A stretch of DNA of 64,000 bases from Chromatiaceae bacterium. GTDB taxonomy: Bacteria > Pseudomonadota > Gammaproteobacteria > Chromatiales > Chromatiaceae. The DNA lies in contig JAJDNF010000072.1 of the NCBI GenBank assembly GCA_022340805.1, positions 1 through 64,000 of the forward strand, read 5' to 3'. Position 1 is the first letter of the stretch. Each line of letters opens with the position of its first letter. The notes under the pieces were generated by a model. It was not told the DNA's origin and ran no database searches. It was given only the letters and a program-made list of their open reading frames with translations. The position numbers and the translations under genes were made by a program. Of this stretch, positions 9,606 through 17,776 are shown in pieces.

Positions 9606-12269
9606 ATGTCGCACCCGTCACCGGCGCCCGCCATGCCATCCCAGAAGCCCGAGATCCTCGCCCCTGCCGGCGGCCGGGCACAGCTCGACGCCGCGGTCTG
9701 GGCCGGTGCCGACGCGGTGTACTTCGGCCTCGACAGCGGTCTGAACGCGCGCGTGCGCGCGACCTCGTTCCACGCCGACGAGTTGGCATCGACCATGGAC
9801 TACCTGCACGAGCGCGGCGTGCGCGGCTACCTCACGCTGAACACGCTGGTGTTCGACGAGGAGCTGCAGCGCGCCGAACAGCTCGTGCGGATGGCCGCGC
9901 TGGCCGGCGTCGACGCGCTAATCGTGCAGGACCTCGGCCTGGTGCAATTGGCGCACGCGGTCGCGCCCGCGCTGCCGATCCATGCCAGCACCCAGATGTC
10001 GATCACCGACGGCGGCGGGGCGGCCCTTGCGCGTGACCTGGGTGTCAGCCGCGTGGTGATCGGCAGAGAGCTGTCGACCGACGAGATTGCACGCGTGGTA
10101 CGCGAAAGTGATGTCGAGATCGAGGCCTTCGTGCATGGCGCGCTGTGCGTGAGCTACAGCGGTCAGTGCTTCTCCAGCGAGGCCTGGGGTGGACGCTCGG
10201 CCAATCGTGGCCAGTGTGCGCAGGCCTGTCGTCTGCCCTACGGCCTTGTGGTCGACGGGGAGCTGCATGACCAGGGCGATCTCCGCTACCTGCTCTCGCC
10301 GCAGGACCTGATGGCCCTCGAGCAGCTACCGCGCCTGATCCGCGCCGGGATCCGCTCGTTCAAGATCGAGGGACGCCTCAAGGGACCGGAGTACGTGCTG
10401 ACCACGGTCAGCGCCTACCGCGCGGCTCTAGATCAGATCTGGGCCGAGCTGAGTGCCGGTCGTGAGGTAGCCGACACGCGCCGCCTCGACAGCGCGCAGC
10501 GCCGCCGCCTCGCCCAGGTCTTCTCGCGCGGCCAGCACGCCGACGCCGACGGCCTGACACCCGGCTTCCTCGACGGCCCCGGACACCAGTCGCTGGTGAT
10601 AGGGCGCAGCCCGCGCCACCGCGGCGTGTTCGTCGGCACGGTCAGCGAGACCGGCGGACGCGGCATCCGCACGCGCCTGCAGGGTCCGGTGAGGCGCGGC
10701 GACGGACTGGTGTTCGACCGCGGCCGCCCGGAAGAGCGCGAGGTCGGCGGCAATCTGTATCAGATCGTCGATTCACGGGGCGAATCGCCCGACGGCGAGG
10801 TCGACCGGGGCCAGGTCGAACTGATGTTCGGGCCGGACTTCGCGCACCGCCAGGTCCATGTCGGCGACCTGATCTGGCGCACCCGTGACAGCTCTCAGGA
10901 CGGCGGCACACGACTCGACCCTGCACTCGCGGCGCGCCAGGTGATGCTCGATGTGGATGTGTCCGGTGGTCGCGGGACGACACTGCTCGTCACCCTGCGC
11001 GATCACGACGGACATGCGGTGAGTGTCGAGAGTGCATCGACGCTCGAGCCAGCCACCGGCGCCCCGCTCGACGCGGCCAAGATCCGCAAGGCGATCGGCC
11101 AGTTCGGCGATACACCGTTTGCGATCGACAGTCTCAGCGTTGCGCTCGACCAGGCCGACGGCGGGCTATTCCTGCCGCTGGGTGAGGTCAAGGCGGCAAG
11201 GCGCGCAGCGGTCGAGCAGCTGCTGGCCGCGCGCCGCGCCCATCGGCGCGCACAGGGACTCGCCGGCGACAGCGTCCTGCCCCGCCTGCTGCCGACGCCC
11301 GCACCGCCGGCGACCCGGCGGGCGGCGACGATCAGCCTGCTGTGTCGCAGCAGCGCACAGGTCGAGGCCGCACTGGCGATCGATGGCATCGGCGAGATCG
11401 TCCTCGACTTTCTCGAGGTGCACGGCCTGAAAGAGGCATGCCAATCGGTCCGCAGGGCCGGCCGGCGCCTGGTCGTGGCGACACCGCGGGTGTTCAAGCC
11501 CGGCGAGCAACGCCTGTGGCGTTATTACTGCCGACTGGCACCGGATGCGCTGCTGGTGCGTTCGGCCGGGCTGTTGTGGCAGCTACGCGAACTGGGCGGC
11601 CGTGGTGCGCTGCTCGATGACGGCGAAACGCGCATCCCCTCGGTGCACGGCGACTTCTCGCTGAACGCGGCCAACGTCCTGGGCGTGCGCCAGCTGTTGA
11701 ACCTTGGCCTGGAACGGCTGGCCGTGACGCATGACCTGAACGGCGCACAGATCGCCGCATTGGCGCGTGCCCTGCCGGACGAGCAGCGCGCACGCATCGA
11801 GGTGATCGCCCACCATCACCTGCCGATCTTCCACACCGAGTACTGTGTGTTCGCGCGCTTCCTGTCGAACGGCAACAGTTACCGCGACTGTGGTCGCCCG
11901 TGCGAGACCCACAGCCTGCATCTGCGCGACCCGAACGGCGCGGATCACCTGGTGCAGGCGGACATCGGCTGTCGCAACACGGTGTTCAATGCCGCGGCTC
12001 AGTCGGCCGGGCCGCTGCTCGCGGATCTGCACGGGTCGGGCATCACGCTATATCGGATCGAACTGGTCGACGAGCCGGCCCGGGAGGTCGCCGGGATCGT
12101 AGCGGCCTACCGTGCGGTCCTGGATGGCCGCGGCAGTCACCGGGAACTGTGGGCACAGCTGTCCCGGGTACCGGACGCCAACGGCCGGCCACAGGGCGTG
12201 GGCCTCGGCTCGCTGACGGTACGTCTGGAGACGCCGCGTGGGCGGCTGAAGAAACCGACCGCCCGCTAG
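9606..12269 (+). CDS. long U32-family protein (RlhA/collagenase-like)
   Basis: An 887-residue member of the U32 'peptidase' family, whose characterised bacterial members (RlhA, TrhP, UbiU/UbiV) are RNA- or ubiquinone-hydroxylation proteins with Fe-S clusters. The first about 330 residues carry the U32 core: EILAPAGGRAQLDAAVWAGA, GYLTLNTLV, ALIVQDLG, the signature EAFVHGALCVSYSGQC, and Cys in GQCAQACRLPY, then SFKIEGRLKGPEYV. A middle DUF3656-like part follows, then a second half with Cys-containing ending segments (EYCVFARFLSNGNSYRDCGRPCETH). It is about 200 residues longer than E. coli RlhA. It begins 10 bases after recN, so is likely co-transcribed. The 23S rRNA C2501 hydroxylation role of RlhA is only a family-level suggestion. 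Confidence 0.8.
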   Translation: MSHPSPAPAMPSQKPEILAPAGGRAQLDAAVWAGADAVYFGLDSGLNARVRATSFHADELASTMDYLHERGVRGYLTLNTLVFDEELQRAEQLVRMAALAGVDALIVQDLGLVQLAHAVAPALPIHASTQMSITDGGGAALARDLGVSRVVIGRELSTDEIARVVRESDVEIEAFVHGALCVSYSGQCFSSEAWGGRSANRGQCAQACRLPYGLVVDGELHDQGDLRYLLSPQDLMALEQLPRLIRAGIRSFKIEGRLKGPEYVLTTVSAYRAALDQIWAELSAGREVADTRRLDSAQRRRLAQVFSRGQHADADGLTPGFLDGPGHQSLVIGRSPRHRGVFVGTVSETGGRGIRTRLQGPVRRGDGLVFDRGRPEEREVGGNLYQIVDSRGESPDGEVDRGQVELMFGPDFAHRQVHVGDLIWRTRDSSQDGGTRLDPALAARQVMLDVDVSGGRGTTLLVTLRDHDGHAVSVESASTLEPATGAPLDAAKIRKAIGQFGDTPFAIDSLSVALDQADGGLFLPLGEVKAARRAAVEQLLAARRAHRRAQGLAGDSVLPRLLPTPAPPATRRAATISLLCRSSAQVEAALAIDGIGEIVLDFLEVHGLKEACQSVRRAGRRLVVATPRVFKPGEQRLWRYYCRLAPDALLVRSAGLLWQLRELGGRGALLDDGETRIPSVHGDFSLNAANVLGVRQLLNLGLERLAVTHDLNGAQIAALARALPDEQRARIEVIAHHHLPIFHTEYCVFARFLSNGNSYRDCGRPCETHSLHLRDPNGADHLVQADIGCRNTVFNAAAQSAGPLLADLHGSGITLYRIELVDEPAREVAGIVAAYRAVLDGRGSHRELWAQLSRVPDANGRPQGVGLGSLTVRLETPRGRLKKPTAR

Positions 12270-12348
12270 CCTGCGGGTCAGGTGGCTGCCCGGCGCCATC
12301 CATCGCCACGGGCAGCCTCAGTGTATCGCGCAGGTCCGGGTTACCGGC

Positions 12349-12906
12349 TCAATGCGCGGCCGCGGCCACCCTGCCGGCTTCGAAATCGGCCAGTGCGGCG
12401 CGGAACCAGTCGGCATGCTGCGCCTCGGAGTCGACGACCCGCTGGTAGACCTCGGCCTCCCTCAGGTCACCGCGCGCCTGCGCCTGATCACGGAAGCGCG
12501 GGTAGATATCGCGGTACTCGCGTTCCTCGACCGAGATCGCGACGCGCAGGGCCTTCTCGACCACGCCGTCCGGGTTCATCGCGATCAGCGCGTCGCAGTT
12601 GGCCTGGATCGTGGTCAGTGCGTCGACCGCGCGCTGGGTATCTTCCCCGCGTTCCGGGACGCCAATGTCTTCGTACAGCTCACGCAGCCAGACCGCATGC
12701 AGCTTTTCCTCGCCGGCCACCTTCATGAACAGCGTGGCGAGCTGCGGATAGCCGGCCGACTTGGCCCAGCGCGCGAACTCCGGGTACATGATCTGGTTTT
12801 CGTATTCCTCGACATCGACGAACGACTCGGCCGTGCGGACCGCGTCCGGCGACGACTGCGCCGCGGCGAAGCATTGGAAAATCATCTCTTCGGTAATCTC
12901 AGACAT
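12349..12906 (-). CDS. ferritin-like / rubrerythrin-type diiron protein
   Basis: The start at MSEITEEM (12906) is preceded by a GGAGGA ribosome-binding site and gives 185 residues. The helical protein has ferritin-like ligand motifs: ESFVDVEEYENQIMYPEF, GEEKLHAVWLRELYED, SVEEREYRDIYPRF, and SEAQHADWF, with two ExxH pairs that would bind a diiron site. It lacks the rubredoxin-type C-terminal CxxC domain of classical rubrerythrin. A role in peroxide detoxification or iron handling is inferred from the family. It stands alone, convergent with the U32 gene. Confidence 0.82.
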   Translation of the reverse strand: MSEITEEMIFQCFAAAQSSPDAVRTAESFVDVEEYENQIMYPEFARWAKSAGYPQLATLFMKVAGEEKLHAVWLRELYEDIGVPERGEDTQRAVDALTTIQANCDALIAMNPDGVVEKALRVAISVEEREYRDIYPRFRDQAQARGDLREAEVYQRVVDSEAQHADWFRAALADFEAGRVAAAAH

Positions 12907-13207
12907 TTGCGTCTCTCTCCTCCAAGTGAAAACACCCTGCAATGGGCCAATCGCCCGTCGCTCGGAATAGTCTAGCCGTCCACGGTCCGACAATCAGCAG
13001 CGACTGTCCAGCTTTGCACGCGGCAGCCGCGCGCCAAACCTCAACAGCCGCCGGCCAAGCAACGATCTGCGGTGCAGCATGCGGCCCCGCCCCGGATCGC
13101 ACAACGCCGCGAAGCCTCGCATTGGCGGTCGAGCCGCTGCCCCTCGCCCAGGCCAAAGACCTGGACCGGGGTGGCACCCCGGTGCGGCAGGCCCGAGCCG
13201 ACCACGG
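12907..13207. other. intergenic region upstream of ferritin-like gene
   Basis: About 300 bases with no supported gene. It contains the ferritin-like gene's upstream region and, at 13166-13184, a perfect 8-bp stem ACCGGGGT/ACCCCGGT around a 3-base loop. The hairpin lies just past the stop of the rhodanese-like lipoprotein gene on the minus strand and may end that operon, although no T-run follows. Confidence 0.5.
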
Positions 13208-14008
13208 TCAGCACTCGGCCTTGATCAACAACCTGCCGGTATTGCGCTTGGGCTCGGGCTGCGCGTCTTCGCGAAGCGACTTTGCCGCCTCGCCGCCCAG
13301 ACCAAGGTCCAGCCCGAGGCCGAGCGGGTCCGCCGACTGCGGCGGCGGCGCGGACTCGCCGCCTGGTGCGACGTCCAGAACATCCGCGCTGCCAAGGCCG
13401 AGGCCCAGACCGAGGCCCAGCTCATCGGCGCCGGCCGATCCTGTCTCATCCGGTCGGGCCTGCGCCGCAGTGCCTTTTACCTGCAGTCCCGCATCGGCGA
13501 CGTAGTCACCGGCGAAGAAACAGGCCACCGCCTGGTATCTGGCCCGGGCAACGGGATCCATCTCGGCCACCCCGGCACTCTGCGGGTCGTTGAGATAGGC
13601 CTGCCAATAGTTGAACCCGCCGAGCAGCGCATAGGCATCGCGATCCACGAGACGCAGCAGCAGCGCCGCCTGTGCGGCATGCGCAGTGCCATTCGAATAG
13701 ATCACCAGCCTGCGGCCCTGCGGCAGGGTCGCCAGCGAGGCATCCGACAGCAGCGCGGATAGCGGGACATGGCGCGCATCGCGGATATGGCCCGCCGCAA
13801 AATCGGCGGCCTCGCGGATATCGATGAGTTCGTAGTCCCGCTGGTCCTTGATAATCCAGTCGGACAGCTCGGCGACCGTGACGTGATCCTGCTCCGCGGC
13901 GATGGTCTTGGCCAGCGCGGCCGCCTTCCCCGCAATGCCTACCTGCGGCGGCTCGGTGCAGCCGCTCAGCAGGCCGGCGAGCGACAGTGCCAACAACACC
14001 ATTTTCAT
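13208..14008 (-). CDS. rhodanese-like lipoprotein lacking catalytic Cys
   Basis: A 266-residue protein with a lipoprotein signal (MKMVLLALSLAGLLSGC, lipid Cys at 17) and one rhodanese domain at about residues 42-140 (YELIDIREAADFAAGHIRDA; ALLGGFNYWQAYL). The active-site loop reads VIYSNGTAHAAQ, so the position of the catalytic Cys is Ser105. The C-terminal third is low-complexity, with GLGLGLGLG and LGLGLDLGLGG. It is the last gene of the Psr-like operon, 13 bases after the NrfD/PsrC gene. A Cys-less rhodanese cannot perform the usual persulfide chemistry; it may bind or scaffold, or simply be degenerate. Envelope location is inferred from the lipobox. Confidence 0.8.
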   Translation of the reverse strand: MKMVLLALSLAGLLSGCTEPPQVGIAGKAAALAKTIAAEQDHVTVAELSDWIIKDQRDYELIDIREAADFAAGHIRDARHVPLSALLSDASLATLPQGRRLVIYSNGTAHAAQAALLLRLVDRDAYALLGGFNYWQAYLNDPQSAGVAEMDPVARARYQAVACFFAGDYVADAGLQVKGTAAQARPDETGSAGADELGLGLGLGLGSADVLDVAPGGESAPPPQSADPLGLGLDLGLGGEAAKSLREDAQPEPKRNTGRLLIKAEC

Positions 14009-14021
14009 AGGCCTTTTCCCC

Positions 14022-15017
14022 TCACTGCATGAGCCGCTGCAACAACTGCGGATCGAACTGGAGCGCGTAATCCGTCCAGGTGCTTGCCTGGCCGATGTCC
14101 ACCATCAGATAACGCAACATGAAACCGCCGTACACAACCAGCACCCCGGCGACCAGGCCAAGACCCCGATAACCGCGCAGGCCGGCGAGCTCAAACACGA
14201 TCGGTACCAGCAGGCCCGGCAACACGAACCACAGCCAGAAGGGCGCGGTGTACGGTCCTCCGGTCACCAGCGCCAGCGCATCCATGTGTTGTGCAGCGCC
14301 GGTAGCGAGGTTGATCAGGAACAGCGCGATCAGCACCAGCTCAACAGCGATCAGCGCCATATCGGTGATCTCGAAAAAATGCCGCTCCTGCGGATGAGCA
14401 CCCGCCAGAATAGGCAGGACCGCCGCGGTAGACATTCCGGAGACCAGGAACAGCGGCCCGAGGATGCCGGAATTCCAGAACGGCCTGGCGCTGAACGCAC
14501 TCAGCAGCACACCCGTGTAGATACCCAGGCCAACGGCCAGCGGAATCACCAGCCACGCAATCAGCCGGCGCCGATGCTCGCACAGGCTGAGGATCACGGC
14601 GCCGCCGGGGATCCTTTCCACCAGCCCGGCCAGCGTCGGATAGCCGGTGCGCAGCGTGGACAGCGTCTGTACGAGCATCAGCGGATAGATCAGCACCAGC
14701 ACCCAGGCACCCCACGACATCGGTGAGCTGGGCTCGAAGCTGGTGTAGAAGCGGAACACATGCAGCTTGTACTCCAGGTCCAGGAACAGCGTCGTCATGC
14801 CCAGCGACAGCACGACCGGGGCCCACAGCGCAAACCGGTTATGCGCGAACGCCAGCGCATTCTCCCTGCGGCCCAGCACGGCCCAGGCCGCGAACAGCAT
14901 GATACCGGCCGCCATACCGCCCAGAAACAGATAGAAGGCGATCTCCCAGGTCCAGATGCCGAGCGACGGATCCACCTTCGGGTTGTAACGCGCGGTTACC
15001 AAGACTTCCTCGATCAT
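14022..15017 (-). CDS. NrfD/PsrC-type quinone-interacting membrane subunit
   Basis: A 331-residue polytopic membrane protein starting at MIEEVLVTARYNP (15017). The N-terminal segment IWTWEIAFYLFLGGMAAGIML is the typical first helix of the NrfD/PsrC family, and roughly eight to nine hydrophobic helices follow. In PsrABC and related enzymes this subunit anchors the complex and exchanges electrons with menaquinone or ubiquinone. It follows the four-cluster ferredoxin by 10 bases and precedes a lipoprotein, so it completes the A-B-C set of a molybdoenzyme complex. Confidence 0.88.
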   Translation of the reverse strand: MIEEVLVTARYNPKVDPSLGIWTWEIAFYLFLGGMAAGIMLFAAWAVLGRRENALAFAHNRFALWAPVVLSLGMTTLFLDLEYKLHVFRFYTSFEPSSPMSWGAWVLVLIYPLMLVQTLSTLRTGYPTLAGLVERIPGGAVILSLCEHRRRLIAWLVIPLAVGLGIYTGVLLSAFSARPFWNSGILGPLFLVSGMSTAAVLPILAGAHPQERHFFEITDMALIAVELVLIALFLINLATGAAQHMDALALVTGGPYTAPFWLWFVLPGLLVPIVFELAGLRGYRGLGLVAGVLVVYGGFMLRYLMVDIGQASTWTDYALQFDPQLLQRLMQ

Positions 15018-15027
15018 GCCCGGTTCC

Positions 15028-15570
15028 TCACAGCAGGTAATAGACATGCGGGTCGTTGCCGGTCTCCGGCATCAACGTCTTGTAGCGGCGCTCGCGCAAC
15101 AGCCGGCTGACGATGCTGTCGCGATCGTCGAGGATGCCGAAATGCATGCAGCGCGTCGGACAGGTCGAGACACAGGCCGGATCAAGGCCCCGGTCGACGC
15201 GGTGATGACAGAAGGTGCACTTATCCACGTAGCCTTCCGGGTGCATGATCAGCCGTGCGTCATACGGACAGGCGGCGATACAGGCCTTGCAGCCGGTACA
15301 CTTTTCCGCGGCCACCAGCACGATGTTGGTGTCCTTCCAGTAATGGCTCGCCCCGGTCGGACAGTTGGTCACGCAGGTGGCATGCCCGCAGTGGTTACAG
15401 CGCTCGGAGCGGAACTCGGTCTCAAGATTCGGGTACTCGCCGCGGGTGGCCTCCACCACCCAGTCGCGGTTCAGCCCGGCCGGCACCTTGTTCTCGTTCT
15501 TGCAGGCCACCACGCAATCGCCACAGCCGATGCAGGTGCGGGTGTCGATGACCATCGCATAGGTCGTCAT
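15028..15570 (-). CDS. four-cluster [4Fe-4S] ferredoxin subunit (PsrB/DmsB type)
   Basis: A 180-residue electron-transfer subunit with sixteen Cys in four groups: C13/16/19/23 (CIGCGDCVVAC), C58/61/66/70, C91/94/97/101 (CTGCKACIAAC) and C118/121/133/137. This is the standard arrangement of PsrB, DmsB and PhsB, which relay electrons between the molybdenum subunit and the NrfD membrane subunit. It has no signal peptide, consistent with co-export with the Tat-targeted catalytic subunit. It ends 1 base before and starts 10 bases after its partners in a tight operon. Confidence 0.93.
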   Translation of the reverse strand: MTTYAMVIDTRTCIGCGDCVVACKNENKVPAGLNRDWVVEATRGEYPNLETEFRSERCNHCGHATCVTNCPTGASHYWKDTNIVLVAAEKCTGCKACIAACPYDARLIMHPEGYVDKCTFCHHRVDRGLDPACVSTCPTRCMHFGILDDRDSIVSRLLRERRYKTLMPETGNDPHVYYLL

Positions 15571-15571
15571 G

Positions 15572-17761
15572 TCAGCTCACCTCGCCGGCCTTTACCAAAG
15601 TGACGAAACTCGCACGCATGCCGGTACCGCCCATGACCGGATCCAGCTTCACGTTGTGCATCAGGCCCGCATCGTCCGCCCCGACGCCGCGCGCCAGCCG
15701 CTGGCGCTGATCGGTGTGGCCGAAGCCATGCACCATGAACACCGAATCCGGCCGGATGCGCTGGGTCACGCGTACGCGCACCCGGTTGCTGCGCGTGCCC
15801 TCGGGATTCTGCAGCCGGACATAGTCGCCGTTGCCGACACCCAGACCGGCCGCTGCGGCCGGATGCACCCAGACGGCGTTCTCCGGCATCAGCTCGAACA
15901 GTTGCGGATTATTGATCGTGCGGCCAAAGGTATGCGCCGGCGCGCGCCCGTAGTTCAGATGGTAGTACCCCTCGGGCGGGCGATCCGGCGGCGTATAGCG
16001 GGGCAACGGGTCCTGGCCGATGTCCGCCAGCAGACTGGAATAGAGTTCGATCTTGCCGCTGGGGGTCTTGAACCTGAGCGGGTTGTCAGCATCGAGGTAG
16101 ACGGCGCCCTTGCGGGGAAAACGCTTGACCCCGAGCGTCTGCATCTCGGCGAGCGAAGAGCCGACCTGCTTGAGCTGCCAGTCGAGCACCTCCTGGTAAT
16201 CCTGCCAGGGGAAATACTCACCCAGGCCCAGTCGCTCCGCGATACCCTTGGCAATCCACCAGGCCGGCCTGGTTTCATGTGCGGGCTCGAAGGCCGGCAT
16301 GCGCAACGCAAGCGTGGGCGTGCGCTCCGGCTTGTTGCGCAGGTCGTCGTAGCGTTCGAGGTAGGTGCATTCGGGCAGCACGACGTCGGCATAGCCGGTG
16401 ATCTCCGCCGGCATGGTGTCGACCACGACCATCAGCTCGAGCGACTGCGCCGCGGCCTCGATCTGCTCGACACCACCCGGCAGTGTCATCGGCAGGTTGG
16501 TGGCGTACACGAACCAGCCCTTGAAAAAGGCATCCTTGCCTACCGAGTGCTCGACCAGCTTGTTGCTGATGCCGGTACTGACCAGCGGGTATTCCGCCTG
16601 CACGACGGCCTTCCAGTCGCTGGCCGGCTTGGGCGGCTTGGGTGCAGGGTACTCCGGCAGGTCCACCTTCTCCTGGTTATAGAAGCCGCCCGGACGGCCC
16701 CATGAACCGAGCAGCGCGTTGAGGATCGCGATCGCCCGGCAGCGCTGGGTGTCGTCACCGTACCAGGTCACGTGACGACCGGGATGGACCAGCGTGGCCG
16801 GCGCCGCGCGTGCCATTGCGCGCGCGGTCTCGCGGATGCTGGATGGCTCGAGGCCGGTCTCCAGGTACGCCCACTCCGGGTTGAACGCCTGCACGTGGCG
16901 GGCCAGTTGCCCGAACCCGGTGCAGTGCCGGGCCACGTACTCGCGGTCGTACAGATCTTCGTTGATCAGCACGTTCATCCACGCCAGCAGCAGGGCCATG
17001 TCGGTGCCCGGCTTGATCGCCAGCCAGTGCGCCGACTTCGAGGCCGCCACCGAGAAGCGCGGGTCCACGGTGATCAGCGTGGCGCCGCTGTCCAGGGCCT
17101 TGGCCAGGGTCTGCACCTGGCTGTTGTGCAGATTCTCGCCGATGTGCGATCCGATCAGTACGATGCACCTCGAATGGGCCATGTCGGTGCGGTCCGGCGA
17201 GCCGACGCCCTCGCCGAAGGTCAGGCCGAAGGCCGTCTCGCGTGGGCCACGGCACTGCGCAAAGGAGGGATGGGCATAGGCATCCGAACCGAAGGCCTGC
17301 AGCATGCGGCGCAAATGCTCGCCGCCGTCGCCGTGCGAAAACAGCGCCATGCGGTCGCTGCCGTGCTGCTCGCCGATGGCCTTCATCCGGCGCGCGATAA
17401 AGTCGAAGGCCTCGTCCCAGGACACCGGCCTGAAGCGCTGACCGCCGCCCTCATCCACCCTGAGCAGTGGCTGACGCAGACGGTCGGGATCGACATAGGC
17501 GCCGATGCCGGCGCTGCCACGGGTACACAGACGACCCTCGCAATGCGGGTCGTCGGGATGGCCCACCACCTTCCACGGTCTGCCGTCCTCCTGGTACAGC
17601 GTACCGGCACACTGCCAAAAGCACAGGTTGCAGACTGTAGGGCTGCCGGTCACCACGCCGCTGCCCGGTAGCGGCCTGGCTGCGCAGCCGCCCAGCAGCG
17701 TCGGCATTGCACCGGCCGCACCGAGCGCGGCGGAGATCTTGAGGAACTCGCGTCGATTCAT
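15572..17761 (-). CDS. periplasmic molybdopterin oxidoreductase, PsrA/PhsA-like
   Basis: A 729-residue catalytic subunit of the DMSO-reductase superfamily. A Tat signal MNRREFLKISAALG directs it to the periplasm. An N-terminal [4Fe-4S] site uses C44, C47, C51 and C79. The likely Mo ligand is C170 in AQCRGPRET. The bis-MGD-binding blocks include IGSHIGENLH, TLITVDPR and LAIKPGTDMAL, and there is a C-terminal cofactor domain. Size, Tat signal and the adjacent B and C subunits match polysulfide or thiosulfate reductases rather than the cytoplasmic, signal-less sulfite dehydrogenase SoeA. The substrate cannot be fixed from sequence: polysulfide, thiosulfate and tetrathionate are all plausible. 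The surrounding rhodaneses favour sulfane sulfur. Confidence 0.85.
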   Translation of the reverse strand: MNRREFLKISAALGAAGAMPTLLGGCAARPLPGSGVVTGSPTVCNLCFWQCAGTLYQEDGRPWKVVGHPDDPHCEGRLCTRGSAGIGAYVDPDRLRQPLLRVDEGGGQRFRPVSWDEAFDFIARRMKAIGEQHGSDRMALFSHGDGGEHLRRMLQAFGSDAYAHPSFAQCRGPRETAFGLTFGEGVGSPDRTDMAHSRCIVLIGSHIGENLHNSQVQTLAKALDSGATLITVDPRFSVAASKSAHWLAIKPGTDMALLLAWMNVLINEDLYDREYVARHCTGFGQLARHVQAFNPEWAYLETGLEPSSIRETARAMARAAPATLVHPGRHVTWYGDDTQRCRAIAILNALLGSWGRPGGFYNQEKVDLPEYPAPKPPKPASDWKAVVQAEYPLVSTGISNKLVEHSVGKDAFFKGWFVYATNLPMTLPGGVEQIEAAAQSLELMVVVDTMPAEITGYADVVLPECTYLERYDDLRNKPERTPTLALRMPAFEPAHETRPAWWIAKGIAERLGLGEYFPWQDYQEVLDWQLKQVGSSLAEMQTLGVKRFPRKGAVYLDADNPLRFKTPSGKIELYSSLLADIGQDPLPRYTPPDRPPEGYYHLNYGRAPAHTFGRTINNPQLFELMPENAVWVHPAAAAGLGVGNGDYVRLQNPEGTRSNRVRVRVTQRIRPDSVFMVHGFGHTDQRQRLARGVGADDAGLMHNVKLDPVMGGTGMRASFVTLVKAGEVS

Positions 17762-17776
17762 CGCTGCCGCGATCCT

